DNA from: Plenodomus lindquistii
Lineage: Eukaryota > Ascomycota > Dothideomycetes > Pleosporales > Leptosphaeriaceae
Direction: 5' to 3'
Assembly: GCA_025504975.1 (NCBI GenBank)
Contig: JANUWI010000006.1
Span: 1,240,001 to 1,304,000 of the forward strand
DNA: 64,000 bases
How positions within the stretch are numbered: position 1 is the first letter of the stretch; the number at the start of each line of letters is the position of its first letter. The position numbers and the translations under genes were made by a program. A model generated the notes under the pieces. It did no database searches, had not been told where the DNA came from, and worked only from the letters and a program-made list of their open reading frames with translations. Shown here piece by piece: positions 1-9,863 of this stretch.

Positions 1-1
1 A

Positions 2-326
2 GGTGACGCCGTCGACAACGACTACCAGTCCCGCACCGGCCAGCAGCAATACGGCATTCCAGTCCAAAAGGACGAGGCACCCATTGAGGACACCGAGTAC
101 GACAATGGAGGTGACTCCGAGCAGCAGCTAGGTATGGTATTCTTGATTGACTTGAGGACGGCCCAATTAATGATGGATAGAACGTGATGAGAAGGACGCT
201 ATTGATGAGAGCAACATTCTCGACGAGCGTACCCGTGGAGCTACGAAAGAGAAGGGAGCCTACACCGAGCCTGGCGATGAGGAGGGACTGGGTGGGAATG
301 ATGGTGTGTCCTCTGGGCGGCAGTAG
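2..326 (+). CDS. 3' end of acidic protein, possibly CHZ-type histone chaperone
   Basis: The gene enters from the left edge, so only its C-terminal part is visible. Exons 2-131 and 181-326 join in frame across a 49-nt intron (132-180, GTATGG...TAG) and end at TAG 324-326. The visible 91 residues are hydrophilic and acidic with no membrane segment. A segment reading ESNILDERTRGATKEKGAY followed by EPGDEEGLGG loosely resembles the short CHZ motif of Chz1-type H2A.Z-H2B chaperones (an Asn-Ile pair, then a TRG core). That match is from memory of the motif and is weak. If correct, the protein would be a nuclear histone chaperone. Otherwise it is an unassigned acidic protein. The intron and stop are well supported; the function is not. 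Confidence 0.6.
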
Positions 327-660
327 GTTTGTTGTGGGTTAAGTGGTGCACTGCGGCTGCTGTCAAATGTACGAAAGAGTTCGTTTCCTTCTGATATCTC
401 GCTGCAACACTATGCGGAGTCATCACGCTCTCCAAGGAGTACCACGGCATGCGAAGAGTCTCAATATGGTAGCGGTCTGCTCTACGCTTTATCACGAATT
501 TAAGAGTGCGTTATAATATATTGTTATTCATTCCTTGAGTCAGCATAGCTCCTATGGCAGTGACGTATTATGTCCCGTATGCATCGAGAGACACCAGTTT
601 CTTCATACAAACCTTACACATGACCAATAATTTCCACATCTGATGCTTACCTTGGGCAGC
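327..660. other. Intergenic stretch, 3' flank
   Basis: This holds the presumed 3' UTR of the left-edge gene and AT-rich spacer. I see no coding exon, tRNA or repeat in it. Confidence 0.5.
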
Positions 661-960
661 ATGATGGCCACTCTCATGTCAGGTGGCACGCGCATGTGGC
701 TATGTAATATCGTAAAAGTCTTCCTGGTAGGTAGTTCATCATCATCTCTTTTAATACTACATTTAACTTTCTATAGATTTATTCATTCCCGATCATTCTT
801 GCCATAGCAGCCTATGTCTGGGTACAGTATGAACGCCGCTGTGCTCATAGCCTACATGTGTTTTCAGGATGAACGCTTTCTCATGCTCTCTCACCTTCAC
901 CACGCGTCTGGCATGTTACGCGAACCAAACCATGGATTTGGCTTCACCAAGCTTCCGTGA
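661..960 (+). CDS. Candidate tiny three-exon membrane protein (67 aa)
   Basis: Three short exons, 661-726, 777-821 and 868-960, join in frame across two phase-0 introns of 50 and 46 nt (GTAGGT...TATAG and GTACAG...TTCAG). The result is a 67-residue protein ending at TGA 958-960. Exon 2 adds a hydrophobic run, IYSFPIILAIAAYVW, which with the end of exon 1 (CNIVKVFL) would form one transmembrane helix. It is followed by a polar, His-rich tail. Two adjacent ATGs at 661 and 664 are possible starts. I do not recognise the family. Tiny single-pass proteins of this layout are common subunits of mitochondrial or ER membrane complexes, but that is inference. The join could be coincidental, and further upstream exons are possible. 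Confidence 0.35.
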
Positions 961-1092
961 ACATTTTCAGGGTGAATGAGAGTGTCTGGGAGTCACTTTG
1001 AGTTATTTTGGCCCCACTTCTTGTGTGCAAACGGGCACTGTTGTCGCGTATATCTTAAATTTTCTCGCCGTCTCTACACTTGAACCTCAGCC

Positions 1093-1160
1093 CCATACAC
1101 ATACACGCACACGCACACGCCCACATCCACGCCCACACCCACGCCCACACCTGCAACCAC
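1093..1160. repeat. CA/CCCACA-rich leader repeat
   Basis: A G-poor run of CACACG and CCCACA-type units ends immediately before the ATG at 1162. It behaves like a 5' leader of the downstream gene and is a simple-sequence tract. Confidence 0.6.
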
Positions 1161-1161
1161 C

Positions 1162-2912
1162 ATGTCCACAGAGTTGGGACCAAGGGGTCTCGCAAACCGT
1201 ACGTATAACCCAGGAGTATCTCAAAGGCTATCGCGTAGTACACAACACAACGATAGTACACTGAGATACTTCAAGCCTCTCTACAAGACGCCGTAACTGA
1301 CCAATTTCCAGAGCGCAGGGCCCGTCAATCGCGCGGACAGCGCGTGTACATCTCTGGCATCAGGGGCCAGCAGTCCCTGGAGACCGGTGTCGCGTACTAC
1401 TACCGCGGCCACCACATCTACTCGGCCACAGCGGCCAACCCCATCGACACGATCCCCTTCTCCACCAGGAGGGGGATCTCGGTCGTGGGGATTGCGCAGC
1501 ACCTTGCGCCGCTGTACGTGCCGCAGGCGGCTGACCTGGTGCCAGAGAGTACAATCGGCGCGCTTGATCGGGCACGCAAGAACGCGTGGGCGGACCAAGA
1601 GGCCCAAGAAGAGGCCTTGAAGGCCGAAACGGCAATTGCGCTTCAAGAGGAAGCAGAGAAGAAGAAGAGGAGCAAGAAGGGGGATATCCCCACCATTGGC
1701 ACCGTCACCACCGCCGCCGCCACCAACCCTCCCGCGCTCGTCTTCGACAGCGCATTCACTCCTCACGACCGCGCCCAGTACCTCGCCGCCTCCGCGCCTG
1801 GCTCCCGCCTCGTGTCCATCACTAACACCCCGCATGGTTCTCGCCCCGTCTCACCCTTCCACCATGACAGCAGCAGCAGCAACAACCGCTGTCTCCTCCG
1901 CCCCATCGCCAGCACGTCTCGACTCCCCCAGATGCTGGCGAGTCGGGACACCGTCGGACAGAGATTCAGCCCTCTGTCCGACGTCGCCGAAGGTCGTGCT
2001 CACCATTCTTCTAGGACTGCAGAACATTCGACTGTTCTGGATACTGAGCTGGTAGCTAATGCTTTAACAGAATGGATGGGCTCTCACAACGCCAACACCC
2101 GGCCTACCTCGTCTTCTGCGCCGCGCCCGAGGTCCAGTGGGTACGATGCACAGAAGTCTTCGAGTCCGGCTGCAAGGATGGAGGAGGAGGACGACGACGA
2201 GCACGAGGGCATCTCATTGCAGGCTCTCGGACGCCGCAGTGCTCGTGAGCATACCCCGAGGACTCACAGCACAGAGCAGACCTTCGACAGCACCATTCGC
2301 CGTCCCTCCCAAGCCGACCTGGCGGCATCCTCCAGCAACATTCGCCCCTTCAACCCGCCCACCGCCCCCGCCGCTCTTCGTGCTCTCGGCAACCACACTG
2401 CCTCAGGACCCGCCGCTGCTTTCTCTTCAGCCGCCGCCTCTCGTGCACACTCTCCCTTCCCCGCCTTCAAACCTTCCACAGGCACCTCATCCTCTACCCC
2501 ACTCTACCTCCCAGGCCTAGGCCAGACAACGACTCAGCACGTCCCCGTCGCCGCCCCCTCCACCACCACCCACCGCCGTCGCTCCTCCCTTGCCCGTCCT
2601 CAGGCTGCCTCTCTCGCTCTGAACACCGCCTACAACGCTCGCCGCGCCACCCCCACAATCGAAGAGCCCACCGGCATCCAAGGTCTGACTCTCCAGGGCA
2701 CCACTGAACAAGCCACCAACACCTTCAAACGCAAGTGTACCCTCCACGGCGAAGACTGCGACGGCGAGACTGTCACGCACCTCCATCACACTGAGCAGTG
2801 CAGGCGTGACCGCGGTTTTGCGGAGGCGTATCCTATGATCACGGTTGGAGGACGGACGATGATTGATTGGGCCAAGATCATGAGTGAGGAGAAGGCGAAG
2901 ATGGGGTTGTGA
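1162..2912 (+). CDS. Unrecognised 574-aa disordered protein with C-terminal Cys/His cluster
   Basis: Exon 1 (1162-1198) and exon 2 (1312-2912) flank a 113-nt intron (GTACGT donor, CTGACC branch-like site, TTCCAG acceptor). The start has a strong context, ACCACCATG. Only the first ~80 codons look folded, with a motif around RVYISGIRGQQSLETGV followed by a Tyr-rich stretch (YYYRGHHIY). The middle, about residues 170-500, is Ser/Pro/Ala-rich and probably disordered, with a short acidic patch. Near the C terminus C-x7-C is followed by closely spaced His residues and another Cys (CTLHGEDCDGE... HLHHTEQC), which could bind a metal but matches no finger I know. The protein ends in a conserved-looking hydrophobic tail. 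Function unknown; probably a fungus-specific protein. Confidence 0.8.
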
Positions 2913-3358
2913 GGTGCTTTGAGGAAGGATGTTGGATGGTTGGAGGGTTTTTGTTGGATGACTTCGATGATTGGGTTTGGTAATGGGAGAGGTTTTGCAT
3001 GGACTTGTACTTGGACTTGGACTCGGGGTTGGATTTGGATTTGGATTTGGATTTCTGCATTAGTTCACGACCTCGACGACCGCCACGACGGTAACGGTGG
3101 ACTTGGGGCTTGGATGACGATGCAGGGGAATGGCTACGATAACGATCATGATGACTTGCACGACTATAATGGACGGAGACGGAAACGGAATATGTCAACG
3201 CTTCATGACTGAGAGATAGTTACAGAAGAGAATCGTAGCTGTGACGCCTGAATGCGAACACGGTTCTCGTAGCTCTCGCTCTTGTGCGAAATCACGCTGC
3301 GAGTATGTATAGTAGTACAAAGAACAAATCCCTGAACATGAGGAAATGTACCGAGTGC
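2913..3358. other. Tail-to-tail spacer with GGATTT hexamer repeat
   Basis: This lies between two convergent genes and should hold both 3' UTRs. It contains a short (GGATTT)4 tract at about 3030-3053 and GGACTT variants just before it. No gene is supported. Confidence 0.6.
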
Positions 3359-4515
3359 TTACTCGTCAGCTGCTGCCTTCTTGCGTCCCCTCTTCACCGG
3401 TACTGCCTTGGTCTTGCCGTCTGCTGGTGCAGCCTTCTTACTGGCTTTCTTAGGCTTTGGCTTGGGTGCCTCCTCTTCCTCTTCAGCGTCTTCTTCCTCA
3501 TCAGCTTCTGCCTCGGGGCTCTCAGCCTTGATAGCTGCCTTCCTGCCACGAGCCTTCTTAGGCGCGGGTGCCTCGTCCTCGTCGCTTTCCTCTTTGTACT
3601 GGGGCTTCTTGGGCCGACCTCTGGTGGCTTTCTTGGCCGGAGGTGCGGCTGCTTCCTCGTCGTCGTCGTCGCCGTCGTCAACTTGTTTCTTGGCTGGGCG
3701 ACCACGCTTCTTGGTGGGTTTGGGGGCCTCTTCGGCATCTTCAGCGTCCTCTTCTACCTTGGCTTTGGGCTTGGCCTTGCTGGCACGTTTCTTCTTGGGC
3801 TTCTCTTCCGCTTCTTCGGCGTCTTCGGCTTCTTCCTCTTCGTCATCATCACCGCCTTTCTTTCCCTTCTTCTTGGATGTGCGCTTCTTGATGCCCTTCT
3901 GGCCAGGGCGGTTCAATTCGACATCCTGGTATTGATGTCAGCATTTGTTGTTGGAAGTTCAAAAAAGAAATCGCATGTCCTGGAGTAAAACAACAGGGCA
4001 GTGCGTTCAAGAATGAACATAATATTTGCAAAGAAGTGGTTGCTCAAAAATGGCGAGCCGGGGAAACTTACACCTTTCCAGTCATCATCGTGCACGTGGC
4101 CATTCTCCAAGGCGTATTTGATCTTCTCTTGATACTCGTCTGGCAGTTCGTCGAAGCCATCGACCATTTCGGTGTCACCTTCACAGGTTTCGATCAAGTT
4201 TTCAATCTGTTTGGGTGTCACACATCCCCTGCAAGTGTCAGCTTACGATGAATCATTCTACGGGGTGGTAGAATAGAATACCAATGACGGTACTGCCAGC
4301 TCTGGTGCTCTTTGATGGTGACTTGGGTGGCGTAGCGAAGTTCGCCTTTGGTGATCTTCACACCAGCATCCTTGCATGGCTTGGTTTGACAGCCGGCGCG
4401 ACTGTTTGGCGAAGCCTCTGCTTATTGTTAGGTGGAAGCCTAGGAAAACACACTCTCTGCTGCGGCTCGAAGAGGTAAGAAGTGTTTTGAACGTACCAAC
4501 GCGATATACGCCCAT
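3359..4515 (-). CDS. PARP-type zinc finger and AT-hook protein
   Basis: Four exons on the minus strand (4497-4515, 4282-4417, 4072-4228, 3359-3925) join with phases 1, 2 and 0 into 292 residues. Exons 1-3 encode a PARP-type zinc finger: Cys16, Cys21, His51 and Cys54 fit the CCHC ligand set, and the segment KGELRYATQVTIKEHQSWQ is typical of the family. This finger binds nicked or broken DNA in PARP1 and DNA ligase III. After about residue 110 the protein is a Lys/Glu/Asp-rich tail with AT-hook cores (RGRP at about 178 and 206, plus two RGRK-like). There is no ADP-ribosyl transferase domain, so this is a DNA-binding accessory protein rather than a PARP enzyme. Probably nuclear, in chromatin or DNA damage; the exact role is unknown. 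Confidence 0.88.
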
Positions 4516-4872
4516 CTTGTGTTGTATGGTGCCTGTTCAGGCGTGCGGTGGATGTACGGGATGCAGCGCGTGAAAGCAGAAAGGTCCCACTCCTTATAGT
4601 GGTACAATGTCTGAGTCAGATTGGGTTTGATGTCGCTGCCCTCAGGATTATTTGGCTCGACGCGACTGACGCGAGATGGAGGCTTGACGCGTGAGGTCAG
4701 CGGAGCTCCAGTTCAGGCAGTCAGGGTCCACCTGGGCGAGCTTGGGCCGCCCATCCCTGCTAGCGCATTGTAGGGCTGTTCGCATCATTGACGACACTTG
4801 CATGGATGCAAAAAGTCGAGACATGGTTGCAGGCACGAGCAATTCACTCTCTTCGCCCCGCGCCAAACCCCA
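4516..4872. promoter_or_regulatory. Divergent promoter region
   Basis: The 357 bases between the two divergent start codons must hold both promoters and leaders. I see no clear TATA box. Confidence 0.5.
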
Positions 4873-7872
4873 ATGAGCGCTGCGCATGCATGTTTTCGCA
4901 GCGCCCTAGCACAGGCATTTCGTCCATCTGATCGCGGAGTCGCTGCTTCTGCGTCTGTTGCCGCGTTTCTAGTCCCAGCGCTTGCTTCATCGTCACCTGG
5001 CTCCTTCCGTCTCAAGAAACGCTATGCCAAAGCTCGGGGCCGATGTCTGCATACCGCAACAGACAACAGCAGAGGCCCTCTGCCATGGGGCTTCCCTCCA
5101 AAGCCCGCCCGAGAGCCACTCCAGTCCCGCATACCAATCCCAGAGGATACTGCTCATCGCAACATAGAACCATGGCTTGCAGCCATTGAGCCATTCCTGC
5201 CCGTCTCCGCGCGTCATACACCCTCCAGCAACCCCGACATATCGTCTTCCGTGACCCCCTTCGATCTTGGCTTATATCTGTACGAAGCCCAACGTGCTTC
5301 TGCAGACGTGATTAGCCATTTGGGATTGGTGGAGGGGCGTTGGCAGGCGGTAGTGTGGATGGCAAAAAAGCTGGTTGAGGGTGGTCTTCGTTCCATAGAG
5401 CCTCCTTTATCTCCAAAGGACTTTGGGCATGCGCTGGGATCATATGGAGACCACGGCCAGTCTCTGAACGATTTGCTCGAGCAATCCATTTGCATAGAAC
5501 CTCTTACGAGCCCACGGAAGCTTCAACACTCGTTGGATACTCTCACGTCAGCTCCAGAGACCATTGACGTGCGACATGTCATTCTCAAGATAGCATTGGG
5601 TCAACTATGGCGAAGTCTGGGAAACTTCATTTTAGCTGCTTCAGAGCAGGATGGGACCGACAGGGATGCTATCATGCCACACGTTTTGGAGATCATCGCA
5701 TACCTTCACCATGTTGGCTTCATGCCGGAATCCGTCTACTCGTACCAGCGTCGAAGCAACCAGTACGCACTTTACCAGCCGCCAACGCTGCACATGCTAT
5801 CTTCGAAGATTCTCACAGCGCTATCAGACGCTACTTGGAAAGCCCATGAATCGTCGGTCAAATCAGCCAAGAACGGAGCGAAAGTCTCTTACTTTTTGGG
5901 TCACGAAATACCAGGCTCTCGCTACAAAATCGAGGTCAGCGAAGTGGCCCCTGAGCTATGGTTAGAGCTTGTCTTATGGACGTGTCTGCAAGGTGGTTGG
6001 ATACTAGATGGAGCCCAAATATTGAGGCGGGTCGCGGCCAGGCGCGGAGATGCGAGATGGGCTCTTATAAGTTGGAGGGAAATCCTCCAAAAAGAAGAAG
6101 AGCACAAAGCTCCTGCCCCATCGTGGCTGAGGACATTGTTCCCGCGCACAGGGGACGATATCGCTAGTCCCTCAGATCGAGCTCGAACACGCAAGACCAT
6201 CAGCAGTGAAGTCGTCTCAGCATTTGTGGATGCGCTAGTAAATCAATTGCGAGTAGGCGTTGGTCACAGAGGCACAGATCCGGAGACCATAGTCTCTTCG
6301 CTCAAGATACTAAAAGATTTCCTAGATGCTCACAACCTTAGTCTAGGGACTACTGCGTGGGATTCGATCATGGCACGACTCCTAGAATCCGGTGGTCTCG
6401 TCCCGGAGAAGCGTCCAGAGCTACTGGCGCAGATAGCTGAGCTGGCGCCAGGCTTTGGCACAGAGGTTACTTCTACTAATTCTTCCACGTCGGCCGATAC
6501 TGAGGTGCCACCCTTCTTCGAGCCCACTACTATACCGCTCAGCTTCCTTCACAGAACGATCCGCGCCTACATTAGTAACGGGGATATTAAAGGCGCCATG
6601 TCGACGCTGATGCTTCTACAACGTCATACAGACGACAACAAACAAAAGTCCGTCCAGCAATTCTTCGAAATGCTGCAAAATACCCCACAGCTACAACGTG
6701 ATGAGCCATTCACTAGCAGTTCCCCGGTTGACTTTCCGGCCTTCGATCCCAAACTGCCGGTTACGTTGCTAGCGCGATTGCTCGACTTGACAACAGAATC
6801 TAAGCTGTACGACATTGGTCGTTGGCTGTTGTTCGCGGAAGATCTGGACGGGCCCCTTATCAAACCAGAACTGCGCAGTCACCGTAACATGGCTGCTTCA
6901 GTTGTACGTTTCGGAACTCTTGCTGGAGAGCACGAACTGGTCTTGGACGTCATCAAGAAAGCTGGTATCTGGAATCAGACACATCAGCAGCAACGCATGC
7001 CTGCTGAGATACTGATAGCGTTGCTTTGCTGTCAGCTCAAGCTTCGACGATGGGAGTCTGTGCGAGGAATGCAGACGTACGTGAATGAGACTTCGACATT
7101 TAAACCACGACCTATCATATTCTCCACATTCGCTGCAGAACTCCTTCGAACGGTCAAAGATACAAAAGGGGTGAAGAGACAAGCCAAGGATGCATTCACT
7201 GGGCTTCTCTTTGCATGGGAGCAAATTTGCATGAGACATATTCGTAACGAGCTATACTGCATCCTAGGAATCCTCTCCACTGTTGACCGCGAATGGTACG
7301 ACTACTGCTCTCGCCTCGTAGCGGTCTCATGGCGTCAAGACGTTGAATTATCAGTAGATGATTTCAACCGAATACTTGGCGGTGTGCTCGACGGTTATGG
7401 CAGTCAAAAAGGCAGACAACTTGTGCAAGAATGGTGCTATCAGACAGCAGATCAGTTCAAGGCATACCGAGCCCCAGGTGGTCTGCCGAAAATGCCACAG
7501 TACCGCGTCGGAAAAGGACAACTGCTGGAGGACCAGCCGCACGATATTGAATTGATGCAGCACTCCGGCGCCAAACTTGTGTTGCAGGGGCGCATCCTCC
7601 CCAACCGACTGACCATCCTGCTTGTTCTACGGAAACTCCAAGAGGAAGTGACATCGTGGCAAAATCATGATGGAGCAATCAGACATTTTGAGCGCGGAAA
7701 GACGCGCTATACGCTTCGGTGGGCGGTGCGGATGCTCTACTTCTTGGGACACGATTTGGAAGAGATCCTCCGCGACCTAGGCAGCAGCCTCGCTGAGATT
7801 GCCGAGATTGAGACCCTCTGGGAAGAAGAGGACGTTTGGGCGGATGATTACGAAGATCAAGAAGAAAGTTGA
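4873..7872 (+). CDS. Probable mitochondrial helical protein, 999 aa
   Basis: Intronless open frame. The frame is open slightly upstream, but the first ATG is 4873, which gives an N terminus rich in Ala, Arg and Ser with almost no acids (MSAAHACFRSALAQAFRPSD and on), a good mitochondrial presequence. The rest is predominantly alpha-helical with Leu/Trp-rich segments spaced like a helical-repeat protein, and it ends in a very acidic tail. Size, targeting signal and helical pattern resemble fungal pentatricopeptide-type mitochondrial expression factors, but I cannot assign clear 35-residue repeats. Treat the function as unknown, with mitochondrial RNA or protein handling only a suggestion. No catalytic motif was seen. 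Confidence 0.85.
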   Translation: MSAAHACFRSALAQAFRPSDRGVAASASVAAFLVPALASSSPGSFRLKKRYAKARGRCLHTATDNSRGPLPWGFPPKPAREPLQSRIPIPEDTAHRNIEPWLAAIEPFLPVSARHTPSSNPDISSSVTPFDLGLYLYEAQRASADVISHLGLVEGRWQAVVWMAKKLVEGGLRSIEPPLSPKDFGHALGSYGDHGQSLNDLLEQSICIEPLTSPRKLQHSLDTLTSAPETIDVRHVILKIALGQLWRSLGNFILAASEQDGTDRDAIMPHVLEIIAYLHHVGFMPESVYSYQRRSNQYALYQPPTLHMLSSKILTALSDATWKAHESSVKSAKNGAKVSYFLGHEIPGSRYKIEVSEVAPELWLELVLWTCLQGGWILDGAQILRRVAARRGDARWALISWREILQKEEEHKAPAPSWLRTLFPRTGDDIASPSDRARTRKTISSEVVSAFVDALVNQLRVGVGHRGTDPETIVSSLKILKDFLDAHNLSLGTTAWDSIMARLLESGGLVPEKRPELLAQIAELAPGFGTEVTSTNSSTSADTEVPPFFEPTTIPLSFLHRTIRAYISNGDIKGAMSTLMLLQRHTDDNKQKSVQQFFEMLQNTPQLQRDEPFTSSSPVDFPAFDPKLPVTLLARLLDLTTESKLYDIGRWLLFAEDLDGPLIKPELRSHRNMAASVVRFGTLAGEHELVLDVIKKAGIWNQTHQQQRMPAEILIALLCCQLKLRRWESVRGMQTYVNETSTFKPRPIIFSTFAAELLRTVKDTKGVKRQAKDAFTGLLFAWEQICMRHIRNELYCILGILSTVDREWYDYCSRLVAVSWRQDVELSVDDFNRILGGVLDGYGSQKGRQLVQEWCYQTADQFKAYRAPGGLPKMPQYRVGKGQLLEDQPHDIELMQHSGAKLVLQGRILPNRLTILLVLRKLQEEVTSWQNHDGAIRHFERGKTRYTLRWAVRMLYFLGHDLEEILRDLGSSLAEIAEIETLWEEEDVWADDYEDQEES

Positions 7873-9434
7873 TGGGCCCGCCATCGGGCTGCCCCCTAGT
7901 CTACCAGAATCATGTACATACCATTGCGTAATCAGACCCTGAACTCCGAGAGTGCATGTGACGAGCTTCCTGTTCAATACATATTTTTTCTTCGCATTGT
8001 GGGGGCATACTCGGGTCCCCATATTTTCCTTGAGTGGACAATTCTGGACTTCGTCGCTCACCCAGCGAATGCATCTTCATCTACAACTGTTCCACTGATT
8101 GCCAGACAGCTGTCAATCCCCCAGACCGCCACAAGTTATCTTGACCTCAGCGGCAACATGCATCGACCGAAGGAGTCATTGTGCTACGACTCCCCGTAGA
8201 GGTGCGGCGACTATCCTGTGAAGTCGACTTCGACGAATAGGGGAACCTGCCTCTCCGGCATGGCATCGTGCAGTGACCAATCAAGCCAAAAAGGAGACAT
8301 GACACGTTGGAGAACTTGCGTCTGCTTTCTGAGCGGACTCGGAAGGCCCGTCCAACCAGAGCAACGAGTGCAGTGTGGGTCTATCCACAAACGGCTTGCA
8401 GCATGCAAGCCAAACCAGGCCAGGCTCAGCCTCAGGAACCTGGTACGAGGCGTGTACTGAGCAAAAAGTTGAAAGTCAATGAGTGTAACGAGATTCTTTG
8501 GAAGCATCAGCGGCTCCACGATACAATGGGGAACTCCGAACAGCGTCTGTGCCTTCACGTGTCTTTTAATACCTGATACACAGCGCCAACGTCTCAGGGC
8601 CCAGAAGGCTGCATTATCACCAGCAGCAGCGGGCCGCCATTGTACACTTTCTTGTAGCGGCTACGTTTGCACGCTCACCGACTTTTCGGCGGGTGCCCAC
8701 TCACGCCCAATGCGTATCGATTGGGGTGCATCTAGAGGGGTAGAGTGCGCCGGGCGACGTCAATTCTCCTTCCTACTGAGGGGCAGATCCACGATTGCGC
8801 AAGGCGGGGATTTGCATCCCAAGAGTTTCATCTACGATTGAATCTTGTGGGTGGGTGCATATTGCAGATGACGAAGCTGGAGGCACGGAGACGGAGGGCA
8901 CGGAGCCAATCTATGCCATGCGTGTTTCTGCAGCTACGACAAGGGGCTGCAGTTTAGCATGTCCAATGAACGGTTGCTTGTACCGGTTCATACATTTTAG
9001 CCCCAGGTTGCCTCATCGTTGCGCATTTTGATGCACGTCCAGGTTAGTTTTTAGTGGGGCATGCCGGCGAGAAACCAAAAATTATCGAGGCGGGGCACGC
9101 GACAGAGCCATGAGCGCCGTGAAAATGGGGTGATTGTGCGAGGAATTGGAGACTGTCCTGACGAACGGCATGCAAGAGTCAGAGGTGTAGGACGAGGAGA
9201 ATGAGGCGTCTACGGCCATTGGACGTTGGATTCAAGAGTCATCGTGGGTTGCAAGGTTTCCAGTCGGCAGGAACGCTAGGGCCCAAAGAGGCATGGGCGC
9301 TTCAAACTAATTTTCTAATAACCTCTGCCTACGCCCGCATTGCCTCTCCACACCTCGCCCAAAGACGTCCAAGTCGTACAAGAACCATACCACACCCATA
9401 TTTCACCTCATCCATACACTACCTCGTCGAGACA
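7873..9434. other. Long intergenic region
   Basis: About 1.5 kb without a supported gene. Open frames on both strands (for instance near 7912-8199 and 8211-8558) lack coding-like composition, conserved motifs or splice partners. It probably contains the 3' UTR of the left gene and the promoter of the right gene. I see no tRNA or mobile element. Confidence 0.5.
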
Positions 9435-9461
9435 ATGCCGCAGGCAATCGCTGAGCTCTAA
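9435..9461 (+). promoter_or_regulatory. Upstream ORF MPQAIAEL in leader of CRF1-like gene
   Basis: An eight-codon open frame with a good start context (GACAATGC) ends at TAA 9459-9461, about 400 bases before the main ATG. The surrounding 9300-9860 sequence is C-rich and G-poor, as expected of a transcribed leader. It could dampen translation of the main frame. Whether it lies in the mature mRNA is inferred. Confidence 0.35.
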
Positions 9462-9863
9462 ACTCCTGGTGCAGCCCTGCCCCGGGCTGCATCAGCCCGA
9501 CAGCTCACGGAATTCAACCTCAATCGACGATAACACACGACGACTGCGCGCAAGCACAATCTGCTCGCCCTGGTCTCAATCTCACTGCTATCGTCCTGCC
9601 TGCATTGCACCACTCTGGCATTGTCAGTCCAACCGGCTCAACGCTCCGACATCGACGACATCTTCAGAGGCTCAACATAGTTCGAGAGCCTTTTTCCCCA
9701 ATACACCAATTACACAGCTCATCGCCCGCGACGACCCCTCCAACCCCTCAATTTCACTCTCCATCCATTGAGTACGCCCCCTGAGTTGCCAAGCTATCAC
9801 TCCCCGACCTCTCACATTCACCTCTCTCGAACTCGACACCACCAGCAAACAAACGCAGCGCCC
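9462..9863. other. C-rich presumed 5' leader
   Basis: Low-G, pyrimidine-rich sequence running into the ATG at 9864; presumed leader with no separate gene. Confidence 0.5.

Noticed and set aside
1281..1835. Minus-strand 184-codon frame
   Set aside because: Antisense shadow of the GC-rich 574-aa gene, which has a clean start and intron.
3284..3988. Long + strand frame full of Leu/Ser
   Set aside because: It is the antisense of the Lys/Glu-rich AT-hook exon, whose repetitive codons create artificial open frames on the other strand.
8211..8558. Minus-strand 115-codon frame in the 7.9-9.4 kb spacer
   Set aside because: No motif, no splice partners, and competing frames of similar length on the other strand.
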